This document shows, piece after piece, positions 1 through 6,959 of a DNA stretch of 15,940 nt (position 1 is its first letter; each line of letters starts with the position of its first letter). The stretch covers positions 1 to 15,940 of the forward strand of contig CAYNFR010000047.1 of NCBI GenBank assembly GCA_964396595.1. The letters are read 5' to 3'. The notes below the pieces were generated by a model. It was not told the DNA's origin. It did no database searches and saw nothing but the letters and a program-made list of their open reading frames with translations. This stretch comes from CAYNFR01 sp964396595. Its GTDB lineage: Bacteria; Bacteroidota; Bacteroidia; Chitinophagales; Saprospiraceae. The translations under genes were made by a program, and so were the position numbers.

Positions 1-175
1 TGGCGGGTGGCGAGTGGCGGGGATTTTGGTGTCAGGTTCCCGGTTTTTGGTATCAGGATTCTGGTGTTAGGTATCGTCAGTTACTGTCATTCATAATTCG
101 TAATTAAGGTGAAGCCGTCCGTTATTCGTAATTTTTAATTCGTAATTAAGGTGAAGCCGAAGTACATTAGCGGCA
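1..175. repeat. Degenerate heptamer-register tandem repeats
   Basis: Cut into consecutive 7-mers from base 1, the sequence stays in one register for about 25 units although the unit changes. It begins TGGCGGG TGGCGAG, then a set of the form GNNNNNG (GTGTCAG, GTATCAG, GATTCTG, GTGTTAG; 22-70), then CATAATT and CGTAATT units (92-105 and 120-147). The larger direct repeat at 94-159 has a 42-bp spacing, six times seven. No open frame or promoter is evident before the gene at 194. The periodicity is read directly. Mechanism is inference; slipped-strand expansion and decay would explain it. Confidence 0.7.
94..159. repeat. 24-bp perfect direct repeat, two copies
   Basis: Positions 94-117 and 136-159 are identical over 24 bp; each copy ends in GGTGAAGCCG. 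They are offset by 42 bp and separated by 18 bp, which are themselves made of TTATTCGTAATT-like units. The pair sits inside the heptamer-register region 35 bp before a small membrane protein gene. A role as a binding site is possible, but duplication within a simple repeat is more likely. Confidence 0.85.
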
Positions 176-193
176 GATCTTGAGCAGTATTAT

Positions 194-493
194 ATGTATC
201 AGTATTTTTTTCTGGCAATCGTATCCACATTCGGGGGCTTATTATTTCTGAACTTCTATTTCAGAGTGAAGGCGCTGCGGCTTTATCGCGATCTGGTCAA
301 TAATCGGGTTCAGTTTTCGATCAAGTACTTCTTTGATGAAGAGAAGCTAGAAGATGAGCTCATGCGCAATCATCCGGAGCATCTAGAGCTCGTGTTGCGA
401 TTTGTCAGATTGGTAAAAAGATCGATCAACATGGCATCTGCCCTCATAGTCGTAATTTTTTTATTGGGCTATACTTTGATGCGCTTGTCTTGA
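194..493 (+). CDS. Small two-helix membrane protein, unknown function
   Basis: I do not recognise this 99-residue protein. It has a hydrophobic N-terminal segment (about residues 3-21, FFLAIVSTFGGLLFLNFYF) and a second at the C-terminus (about 80-97, ASALIVVIFLLGYTLM). Between them lies a charged linker rich in Arg, Glu and His with a likely amphipathic helix. That predicts a hairpin in the inner membrane with a loop of about 55 residues. There is no cleavable signal peptide and no conserved motif. The ATG is at 194-196 and no clear ribosome binding site precedes it, as is normal in this phylum. It converges on the small gene at 592-825 (-). Codon pattern and membrane topology look gene-like, but a spurious frame cannot be excluded. 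Confidence 0.55.
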   Translation: MYQYFFLAIVSTFGGLLFLNFYFRVKALRLYRDLVNNRVQFSIKYFFDEEKLEDELMRNHPEHLELVLRFVRLVKRSINMASALIVVIFLLGYTLMRLS

Positions 494-565
494 GGAGGAT
501 GTCGCAAATGTTCATAGACCTCTGATCTATCATCACAACTCATCCGTGAAAAAGTCTTAGCAATT

Positions 566-593
566 GAGATGTTATAAAAGTTATAAACTTCTC
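566..593. terminator. AT-rich dyad between convergent genes
   Basis: GAGATGTTATAA and TTATAAACTTCTC form an imperfect inverted repeat around an AAG loop, with GAGA/TCTC ends and one unpaired or mismatched position. It lies between the stop codons of two convergent small genes and overlaps the stop of the minus-strand one. A weak bidirectional terminator is possible. The stem is almost all A-T and has no separate T-run, so support is limited. Confidence 0.25.
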
Positions 594-825
594 ATGATTG
601 ATCTCCACTCAGCTCTTCTTCCTCATCCACTTGTACGCGCGTAACATAAAACAGAATAAAACCGACTACGATCAAGAGGACTTTAAAGGCAAAGGCGATC
701 AATGGGTTCGTATGTTTATCTAGCAGGCTCAACGGAAATATGCCCAATCCTGTCAGACTAAGAATAAGTCCTAAAAAACCAAATAGTATGAATACGTAGC
801 CTGTAATCGTCAGTATGGGTCTCAT
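592..825 (-). CDS. Small membrane protein downstream of lpdA
   Basis: This 77-residue protein has two strongly hydrophobic segments (about residues 5-31 and 42-63) and a short acidic cytoplasm-like tail (VDEEEELSGDQS). The first segment is Gly/Leu-rich (FILFGFLGLILSLTGLGIF) and the loop between them is short (DKHTNP). The ATG is at 823-825, 12 bp after the lpdA stop codon on the same strand, so the two are probably co-transcribed. I do not recognise a family. The position says only that it may share lpdA regulation. The hydrophobicity pattern, acidic end and tight spacing make it a credible gene. Confidence 0.6.
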   Translation of the reverse strand: MRPILTITGYVFILFGFLGLILSLTGLGIFPLSLLDKHTNPLIAFAFKVLLIVVGFILFYVTRVQVDEEEELSGDQS

Positions 826-837
826 CTATCTTGATTG

Positions 838-2235
838 CTACAAGTGTATTACTTCATCATACGCGGCGGCAGATGCTTCCATAATGGCCTCGCTCATAGT
901 CGGATGAGGATGTACAGCTTTGATCATTTCGTGGCCTGTCGTTTCGAGGCGTCTGGCTACGACTATTTCTGCGATCATTTCCGTGACATTGCTACCTATG
1001 AGATGCGCACCGAGTAGTTCGCCGTATTTTTTGTCATAGATGATTTTGACAAATCCATCTGTATTTCCTGATGCCTTAGCTTTTCCTGATGCCGCGAATG
1101 GAAACTTACCCAGTCTTATTTCGTAGCCCTTGTCTTTGGCTTCTTGCTCGGTATATCCTACGGAGGCTACTTCCGGCACACAGTAAGTACATGAGGGGAT
1201 ATTGTTATAATCGAGAGCTTGAGGGTGATGGCCGGCGATTTTTTCGACACAGATAATTCCTTCAGCGGACGCGACATGCGCGAGGGCCTGACCTGCTACT
1301 ACATCACCTATGGCGAATACCCCCGGAACATTGGTCTGATAATATGCATCAACTTTGATCAGTCCTTTATCCAGTTGGATACCTAAGGTTTCTAGTCCGA
1401 TATCTTCAACATTGGGCGCTACGCCCGCAGCAGAAAGAACGATATCACAGTTGATCTCTTGTACCTTGCCACTTTTACGATCTTTTACTTTGACGAGCAT
1501 ATTCTTGCCCTGCTTTTCTACAGATTCTACGCTGCTATTGGCGAGGATATTCATGCCTTTTTTCTTGAAAATTTTAGTTAATTCTTTCGACACATCTTGA
1601 TCTTCTCTAGGTAGTAGGCCTTGTTCAAGAAACTCGACAATAGTGACTTCAGTACCCATTGTTCTGTAGAAGTAGGCGAACTCAACACCTATTGCCCCGG
1701 CACCTATGACAACCATTGATTTGGGTTGTTTAGGAAGGGTCATGGCTTCACGATAGCCGATGACATTTTTGCCGTCAATAGGGATATGCGGCAATGCTTT
1801 AGCACGTCCGCCGGTGGCAATGATGATATTTTTGGCGCTGATTTCTTGCTTTTTGCCGTCTGCGGCAGTCACTTCGACTTTTTTGCCGCGTATCAGGCGT
1901 CCGTGACCTTCGATAACGGTGATTTTATTTTTTTTCATCAAGAAGTTCACCCCTTTACTCATGCCATCAGCTACGCTTCTCGATCTTGATATGACTTTCT
2001 CAAAATTAGCCTTTGGGTTCGCTACGCTTATGCCGTAGTCCTCCGCATGTGATATATACTCGAATACCTGCGCACTTTTTAATAAGGCTTTTGTGGGGAT
2101 GCATCCCCAATTGAGGCACACGCCTCCTAGGTTTTCTTTTTCTACGATGGCTGTTTTAAGGCCCAATTGAGACGCACGAATGGCAGCTACATAGCCACCC
2201 GGTCCACTTCCAATCACAATCAAATCAAATTCCAT
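838..2235 (-). CDS. lpdA: Dihydrolipoyl dehydrogenase (E3)
   Basis: This FAD enzyme reoxidises dihydrolipoamide with NAD+ in the pyruvate and 2-oxoglutarate dehydrogenase complexes and the glycine cleavage system (cytoplasm). The 465-residue protein has the FAD-binding GSGPGG motif (9-14), the redox disulfide in GGVCLNWGCIP (Cys40 and Cys45), the NAD-binding GAGAIG (178-183), the second FAD motif ending AIGD (308-311), and the C-terminal HPHPTMSE with catalytic His444 and Glu449 in the usual spacing. Length matches the family (about 465-475). I chose the ATG at 2233-2235. An upstream in-frame TTG (2257-2259) would add eight residues, MPLRNKYT, before the family-typical start, and it lies inside a TAnnTTTG promoter box. 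No E1 or E2 gene is nearby. It is followed by a small membrane protein gene 12 bp downstream. Confidence 0.96.
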   Translation of the reverse strand: MEFDLIVIGSGPGGYVAAIRASQLGLKTAIVEKENLGGVCLNWGCIPTKALLKSAQVFEYISHAEDYGISVANPKANFEKVISRSRSVADGMSKGVNFLMKKNKITVIEGHGRLIRGKKVEVTAADGKKQEISAKNIIIATGGRAKALPHIPIDGKNVIGYREAMTLPKQPKSMVVIGAGAIGVEFAYFYRTMGTEVTIVEFLEQGLLPREDQDVSKELTKIFKKKGMNILANSSVESVEKQGKNMLVKVKDRKSGKVQEINCDIVLSAAGVAPNVEDIGLETLGIQLDKGLIKVDAYYQTNVPGVFAIGDVVAGQALAHVASAEGIICVEKIAGHHPQALDYNNIPSCTYCVPEVASVGYTEQEAKDKGYEIRLGKFPFAASGKAKASGNTDGFVKIIYDKKYGELLGAHLIGSNVTEMIAEIVVARRLETTGHEMIKAVHPHPTMSEAIMEASAAAYDEVIHL

Positions 2236-2256
2236 AGTATATTTATTACGCAGCGG

Positions 2257-2264
2257 CAAATATA
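2257..2264 (-). promoter_or_regulatory. TAnnTTTG -7 box upstream of lpdA
   Basis: On the minus strand the bases read TATATTTG, an exact match to the Bacteroidota -7 consensus TAnnTTTG. It lies 21 bp before the lpdA ATG at 2235. I see no TTG at the usual distance upstream, so only half of the promoter is supported. The box overlaps the alternative TTG start codon, which would then not be transcribed; this decides the start choice. Confidence 0.5.
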
Positions 2265-2299
2265 CGTCATTAACAAATAAATCTTGAGTGAGTTCGGTA

Positions 2300-2320
2300 T
2301 TTGAAAGTGAAAAGTGAAGA
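2300..2320. repeat. Short heptamer run, GTGAAAA type
   Basis: Three adjacent 7-mers (TTTGAAA, GTGAAAA, GTGAAGA) share the 7-bp period seen at the start of the window but not its sequence. The run lies upstream of lpdA, directly before the palindromic element at 2331-2348. Confidence 0.5.
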
Positions 2321-2330
2321 GGGCGTAGAC

Positions 2331-2348
2331 GGCGTAATATTTTACGCC
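2331..2348. repeat. Perfect hairpin GGCGTAA-TATT-TTACGCC
   Basis: A 7-bp perfect inverted repeat with a 4-nt loop. It resembles small palindromic elements with a GACGCAA/TTGCGTC core that I recall as common between genes in this phylum (recollection, not checked). It sits more than 90 bp from either neighbouring start, between divergent genes, so a terminator role is unlikely. Confidence 0.65.
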
Positions 2349-2369
2349 TTTACGGAAAAGTGCGTAGAG

Positions 2370-2396
2370 GTCGTCGCGTCTTGAGGACGATACGAC
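2370..2396. repeat. Hairpin with internal loop, GTCGT/ACGAC
   Basis: GTCGT pairs with ACGAC (5 bp) and CGTC with GACG (4 bp). They are separated by a CG/AT internal loop and closed by TTGAG. It lies 22 bp from the hairpin at 2331-2348. The two together could be one structured repeat element or an uncharacterised RNA. No function can be assigned. Confidence 0.5.
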
Positions 2397-2474
2397 TGAG
2401 CTTGAACGCTATGTGCACCAAGTTAACTGAGGACAAGAAGCATGGAGACAACGACGGTAAATCAATAGAAAAAG

Positions 2475-2495
2475 GATAATTGACAATTGATAATG
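2475..2495. repeat. Heptamer run GATAATT type
   Basis: Three 7-mers (GATAATT, GACAATT, GATAATG) lie about 70 bp upstream of the coaD start. The period is the same as at 1-175 and 2300-2320, with a different unit. Confidence 0.6.
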
Positions 2496-2567
2496 GAGTC
2501 AATGTTTAGAGAATCGGGTAAGATTATGGGAAAATAATAACTTGCAGCGACAATCTTAATCAGTGAT

Positions 2568-3041
2568 ATGAAAGTAGCTGTTTTTCCCGGATCGTTTGAT
2601 CCGATCACACAAGGCCATGTGGATATCATCCAGCGAGCATTACCATTATTTGACAAGGTGATTGTGGCTATCGGTACTAACTCTTCGAAGGCGGCCTTGT
2701 TTAGTCTTGAGAAAAGACTTGATTGGTTGCGGGTGGTATTCAAGGACATGGATAAAATAGAGATAGGTCACTTCGAGGGATTGACGGTGCATTATTGTCA
2801 GGAGATAGGGGCGCAATATCTTATCAGAGGCTTGAGAAACGCGTCAGACTTCGATTACGAAAAAACAATTTCACAATTAAATAATGTGGTCGGTAAGAAT
2901 ATTGATACGGTATTTTTTATCAGCCGGCCTGAGTTTTCACATTACAGCTCTACTATCGTGCGAGAGATTATTAAGGGCAATGGTGATGCGTCCCCTTTTC
3001 TGCCGCCAAGTGTGATTATCGAGCATCGCAAAACTTTTTAG
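2568..3041 (+). CDS. coaD: Phosphopantetheine adenylyltransferase
   Basis: This enzyme transfers AMP from ATP to 4'-phosphopantetheine, giving dephospho-CoA, the penultimate step of coenzyme A synthesis (cytoplasm). The 157-residue protein is a complete nucleotidyltransferase-fold CoaD. The N-terminal PGSFDPITQGH contains the T/HxGH motif (His17). A conserved lysine region follows (TNSSKAALFS, Lys41), then RGLRNASDFDYE (87-98) and the C-terminal ATP-binding YSSTIVRE (126-133). Length is typical (155-165). The ATG at 2568 gives the standard MKVAVFPGSFDP start. pruA follows 90 bp later behind its own promoter-like box, so the two may be separately transcribed. Confidence 0.97.
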   Translation: MKVAVFPGSFDPITQGHVDIIQRALPLFDKVIVAIGTNSSKAALFSLEKRLDWLRVVFKDMDKIEIGHFEGLTVHYCQEIGAQYLIRGLRNASDFDYEKTISQLNNVVGKNIDTVFFISRPEFSHYSSTIVREIIKGNGDASPFLPPSVIIEHRKTF

Positions 3042-3046
3042 GGCGG

Positions 3047-3072
3047 TTACAGTGTCTTGCACTAGACTGTAA
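3047..3072 (+). promoter_or_regulatory. Dyad between coaD and pruA
   Basis: TTACAG(TG)TCT pairs with AGACTGTAA around the loop TGCACT, a 9-bp stem with a 2-nt bulge. It begins 5 bp after the coaD stop and ends exactly where the TACCTTTG box begins. There is no T-run after it, so it is not a standard intrinsic terminator. It could end coaD transcription or be an operator for pruA. Confidence 0.4.
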
Positions 3073-3080
3073 TACCTTTG
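3073..3080 (+). promoter_or_regulatory. TAnnTTTG -7 box upstream of pruA
   Basis: TACCTTTG matches the Bacteroidota -7 consensus exactly, 51 bp before the pruA ATG. The nearest upstream TTG (3057-3059) is 13 bp away, shorter than the usual spacing to the -33 element, so the full promoter is not confirmed. Confidence 0.45.
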
Positions 3081-3131
3081 TCTTGACGATGTAAGCGTCA
3101 TATTAATAAGCTAATAGATAAATGCAGTTTC

Positions 3132-4757
3132 ATGAGTAATGCGATTTTTAAAGTCCCTTCAGCGGTTAATGAACAAATACTAGATTACAGACTGGGTAGT
3201 GCGGAGCGAGCATCCGTAATGGCTAAGATCAGTGCCCTTAAGTCAGCATTTCGGGATGTACCGATGATTATTAATGGTGTAGAAATACGCACAGACCAGA
3301 AGGCAACATTGGCTGCGCCACATGAACATGGACATATACTTGGTCATTATTCGCTATGCGCTGAAGATCATGTCAAGCAAGCAATCGATGCGGCGCTCAA
3401 AGCTAAGGAGTCCTGGTGTCATATGCCTTGGTCCGAGCGTGCTGCCATATTCCTCCGTGCCGCCGACCTCATCACAGGCCCAAGGCGCGATTACATGAAC
3501 GCTGTAACGATGATGGCGCAGTCAAAAAATATTTATCAGAGTGAGATAGACGCTATTGCAGAATTCGCTGATTTTCTGCGGTTTAACGTACAGTATGTAA
3601 CACAGATGTATGCCGACCAACCGGATAGTTCTCCTACGATCTGGAATCAATTAGAATATAGACCCTTGGAGGGGTTTGTATTTGCCTTGACGCCTTTCAA
3701 TTTTACGGCTATTGCGGGCAATCTGCCTGCCGCTCCGGCAATGCTAGGAAATACAGTAATCTGGAAGCCTGCTGACCAACAGATTTATTCAGCAATCGCC
3801 GTCATGGATATTTTTAAAGAAGCAGGATTACCTGATGGTGTTATTAACCTTATCTATGGAGACGGCCCGATGATCGGGAAGCAGATCTTTGAACATCGAG
3901 AGTTTGCCGGATTACATTTTACGGGTAGTACGGGGGTATTTAAGACGCTATGGCGGACCATTGGTGAGAACATAGACAAGTACCGTGGCTATCCGCGGAT
4001 AGTAGGGGAAACAGGCGGTAAGGATTTTGTAGTCGCACACCCTTCGACAGATCCTGATGAATTGGTTACAGCCTTGATCAGAGGTGCGTTTGAATACCAG
4101 GGGCAGAAGTGCTCAGCAGCATCCCGGGCATATATACCCGCAAGCTTATGGAAGAAAATAAAGTCTAAGTTAATCGCGCAGATAGAAGAACTGAAGATAG
4201 GCAGTGTGGAAGATTTTAGCAACTTCGTCAATGCGGTCATCGATAAAAGGGCCTATCAAAAAATCATGAAGTATATCAATGCAGCCAAAAAGAATAAAGA
4301 AGCAGAGATCATAGTGGGTGGCACAGCGAGTGATAAGACCGGATACTTTATCAGGCCTACGGTGATCCTTACAGAGAATCCATTTTTCACCACGATGTGT
4401 GAGGAGATATTTGGCCCGGTGCTGACCATTTATGTTTACAAGGATCGAGAATTTAATAAGGTACTTGATCTGGTAGATCAGACATCCCCTTACGGTCTGA
4501 CGGGTAGTATTATGGGGCGTGATAGGGAAGCGATTATCGCGGCGAAGCGTAAGCTGTACAATGCAGCGGGCAATCTATACATCAATGATAAGCCGACCGG
4601 TGCAGTAGTAGGTCAGCAGCCATTCGGTGGTGGACGAGCTTCCGGCACCAATGATAAGGCGGGGTCGATACTCAACTTATATCGATGGGTATCACCGCGT
4701 ACGATTAAAGAGAACTTATTACCGCCGACGCATTATGGATATCCTTTTTTGGGATAA
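3132..4757 (+). CDS. pruA: L-glutamate gamma-semialdehyde dehydrogenase
   Basis: This NAD-dependent enzyme oxidises glutamate gamma-semialdehyde (from 1-pyrroline-5-carboxylate) to glutamate, the second step of proline catabolism (cytoplasm). The 541-residue protein is a single aldehyde dehydrogenase domain of the mitochondrial-like group 1, without a proline dehydrogenase domain. Visible are the Rossmann segment TPFNFTAIAGNLP, the GETGGKDF motif with general-base Glu293, catalytic Cys327 in GQKCSAASR, EEIFGPVL in the cofactor region, and the C-terminal PFGGGRASGTNDKAG. Length and the TPFNFTAI and PFGGGRASGTN signatures favour this over generic aldehyde dehydrogenases. The ATG is at 3132. No putA/prodh gene is in the window; the partner must be elsewhere. 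An upstream box and dyad suggest its own regulation. Confidence 0.95.
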   Translation: MSNAIFKVPSAVNEQILDYRLGSAERASVMAKISALKSAFRDVPMIINGVEIRTDQKATLAAPHEHGHILGHYSLCAEDHVKQAIDAALKAKESWCHMPWSERAAIFLRAADLITGPRRDYMNAVTMMAQSKNIYQSEIDAIAEFADFLRFNVQYVTQMYADQPDSSPTIWNQLEYRPLEGFVFALTPFNFTAIAGNLPAAPAMLGNTVIWKPADQQIYSAIAVMDIFKEAGLPDGVINLIYGDGPMIGKQIFEHREFAGLHFTGSTGVFKTLWRTIGENIDKYRGYPRIVGETGGKDFVVAHPSTDPDELVTALIRGAFEYQGQKCSAASRAYIPASLWKKIKSKLIAQIEELKIGSVEDFSNFVNAVIDKRAYQKIMKYINAAKKNKEAEIIVGGTASDKTGYFIRPTVILTENPFFTTMCEEIFGPVLTIYVYKDREFNKVLDLVDQTSPYGLTGSIMGRDREAIIAAKRKLYNAAGNLYINDKPTGAVVGQQPFGGGRASGTNDKAGSILNLYRWVSPRTIKENLLPPTHYGYPFLG

Positions 4758-4891
4758 TGCCTCGTAGGATTGTAAGAACGGACAGGTGGTATTGGCGGGT
4801 TGATAATGTGCGCGATGCATTGCATTTTTTATGAAAGATCGTGGTCGTGCAGCATAATTGGTGATAGGATTATATAAAGAGCTCTAAATAC

Positions 4892-6208
4892 TTGAAAGCA
4901 AGACCTTCCAGAAAAGCGCTAGAGCGGTTATTCATCTTCGGTGATTGGATAGCATTTGGGGTGGCATGGCTACTTTTTTTCGCATGGCGAAAGTTTGTGG
5001 AGATGCAGGATGCCACATGGGAGCTTGTATTGGGTGATAATAGATTGTTTCTCGGTCTTATCGTGATACCCGGCTTTTGGATACTTAGCTTAAAGTGCTA
5101 CGGAGGATATGACAAGATACTTTTTCGATCGAGATTGAAGGTGTTGGCTGAGAGCATAGAGGTGATTATTGTCGGCACATTGGTTTTGCTGTTTGGTGCA
5201 GTGCGGGATGATCTGACTTTACAATATGTCGATTATGCAGAGATTTATCTGGTGCTGGCAGGGATTCATATAGGAGTTGTTGTATTGTTTCGGCTCTTTA
5301 CGCTTAGCAGAATAAAGGCTTATTATCATCGGGGAGAATTGGTATTAAAAAGGGTAGCTACAGGTGATGTAGGCGTAGATCTGCCACAAGTCAGCCTTGC
5401 GGAAATGTCTAGAGATCTGGAGGCCATGGGTTCTGTGAATATTGATGAGTGTTATATCGCCGGGGGGCGTGATATGAATAAAATTATGGCATTTGTGCAT
5501 GGGCATCTTCCCCAGGTGCAGTTGAAGATTTCGTCATCAGAGATTAATAACTTGCCACATTATGTATCGATCAATCCTAGTTTAAAGTCTGCCTTTTATG
5601 ATGTTGATTTTGGCAGATTATCATTTCTATCCAGACTTATCAAGAGGGTGGGCGATATCTTGGCTGCGGTAGTGGGATTGATTGTGTTGTTTCCATTGGG
5701 AATGTATGCGGTTGTACGAATTAAGCTAGACTCGCCAGGCTCTGTTTTTTTTAAACAAGAGCGGATAGGTCGCCACGGGCAAGTTTTTAACATCATCAAA
5801 TTCAGATCGATGTATGCCAATGCCGAAGATGCAGGTGTACAGCTATCGCATCTTAATGATACACGCGTCACCCCATGGGGGCGGGTCATGCGCAAATGGC
5901 GGATAGATGAATTGCCGCAATTATGGCTCGTACTCATAGGTCGTATGTCGATCGTCGGGCCTCGGCCGGAGAGGAGATTTTACTTAGATCAGATTGTAGA
6001 ATCCCTACCGGAATACAATTTTTTATTCTCACTACTGCCGGGTATTACTTCATGGGGGCAGATGCGCTGTGGCTATGCTTCTGATCTGGATCAACTTCTT
6101 ACCCGTGCGCGTTATGATCTTCTTTATTTTCAGTATCAATCTGTCGTACTGGATCTCAAAATTATATTGATGACCTTACATCGGCTGGTTACGGGTAGGA
6201 TAAGTTAG
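4892..6208 (+). CDS. Polyprenol-phosphate sugar-phosphate transferase
   Basis: It probably starts a surface glycan by moving a sugar phosphate from a nucleotide sugar to a membrane polyprenol phosphate. The 438-residue protein has four N-terminal membrane helices (about 13-33, 52-70, 86-104, 115-137), a soluble middle region (about 150-240) and a C-terminal bacterial sugar transferase domain (249-438). That domain has a membrane-associated helix (253-277), KFRSM (303-307), the catalytic Asp-Glu in WRIDELPQ (Asp339, Glu340), MSIVGPRPER (352-361) and GITSWGQ (384-390). The first start in this frame is TTG at 4892-4894, because a TAG closes the frame at 4865-4867 and there is no earlier ATG. This could be a true TTG start. 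No other glycan genes flank it, so the sugar and product cannot be inferred. Its nearest analogues are the exopolysaccharide-initiating enzymes. Confidence 0.88.
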   Translation: MKARPSRKALERLFIFGDWIAFGVAWLLFFAWRKFVEMQDATWELVLGDNRLFLGLIVIPGFWILSLKCYGGYDKILFRSRLKVLAESIEVIIVGTLVLLFGAVRDDLTLQYVDYAEIYLVLAGIHIGVVVLFRLFTLSRIKAYYHRGELVLKRVATGDVGVDLPQVSLAEMSRDLEAMGSVNIDECYIAGGRDMNKIMAFVHGHLPQVQLKISSSEINNLPHYVSINPSLKSAFYDVDFGRLSFLSRLIKRVGDILAAVVGLIVLFPLGMYAVVRIKLDSPGSVFFKQERIGRHGQVFNIIKFRSMYANAEDAGVQLSHLNDTRVTPWGRVMRKWRIDELPQLWLVLIGRMSIVGPRPERRFYLDQIVESLPEYNFLFSLLPGITSWGQMRCGYASDLDQLLTRARYDLLYFQYQSVVLDLKIILMTLHRLVTGRIS

Positions 6209-6959
6209 GAATCTATATACAGGAATCCGGAAAGTCAGCGGATTGCTCGTTATTGTAAAAGCAGTAGAGCAGGGCTGGGTGACAGTTTTTTAACGCTAAT
6301 CGTCAAATAAGCGTATAATGACTTCTCAACGCGCATTTTTTGTCTATTTGCCTCTACGTTGCTGTAATCAGATACCGGTGGTAAAGGGGAAATGTAGAAA
6401 AGGGGGTAAGAAGACCTGCTATTGGATTAGTTGACTTAGAAATAGCTGAAAATGTTGTCAAAGATTTATGGTTGTGGAAAGCCAACGGCCGTTACCACGC
6501 GTAATTATTTTATGTCAATTATTGGTTCTTCCATGTTTGTCGCACCCGGTGCTATAACCGTTTTGATTTGTATGTTGTATGTTAACCAACCTGTCCCATG
6601 AATTCTTGAAGCTGTTGTTGTTACATTGGTTAGTTGTCGAATGTCTTCTTTTTTAGCATGAAGTTAACTGCTATATACAAACCACATGATACATGGTATA
6701 TTATTCAGAAGAAGAATGCTAAATAGATATTGAAAAGAGGGAAGGGATGCGATTGATTAGGTTTAAGTTGCATGCTAGTGATGTGTGAAGAATCTGTGAG
6801 GTAATTTTTCTAAAGTACCAGATTTTATGCTTGCGGGGAAAAAAGGAAAGACAATTATTACAAAGAATAAAAAGACGCTAAGAGCCACCAAATCCTTGGT
6901 TCCAGAGACTCAAAATAAGAATGAACCATTCTACTTCCTCACCCATACCATCCACCACA
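6209..6959. other. 751-bp region without a supportable gene
   Basis: Only short frames occur: a 49-codon frame on the plus strand (6452-6601), and on the minus strand a run of about 53 codons (about 6503-6664) with no start codon. Structures seen are a hairpin at 6293-6314 (ACGCTAAT / ATAAGCGT, one mismatch, 6-nt loop), 84 bp after the sugar transferase stop and without a T-run, and a 10-bp palindrome AACGGCCGTT at 6484-6493. The region separates two convergent genes, so promoters are not expected here. Decayed coding sequence or an unrecognised RNA is possible. Confidence 0.55.

Larger units (their letters stand above)
2236..2567. other. Gene-free spacer with several small repeats
   Basis: No coding frame is convincing in these 332 bp. 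An open frame on the minus strand (2462-2749) runs antisense through coaD and is a shadow. The spacer holds the lpdA -7 box, heptamer runs at 2300-2320 and 2475-2495, and hairpins at 2331-2348 and 2370-2396. It must also hold the coaD promoter; the nearest box-like sequence is TAACTTG at 2538-2544, one base short of TAnnTTTG. Confidence 0.7.

Noticed and set aside
2462..2749. 95-residue minus-strand frame
   Set aside because: Its larger part is antisense to coaD, whose motifs are unmistakable; the frame has no family features.
6452..6601. 49-codon plus-strand frame with a hydrophobic stretch
   Set aside because: Too short, no recognisable motif and no promoter or ribosome site; a start-less frame on the other strand covers the same bases, so neither is convincing.
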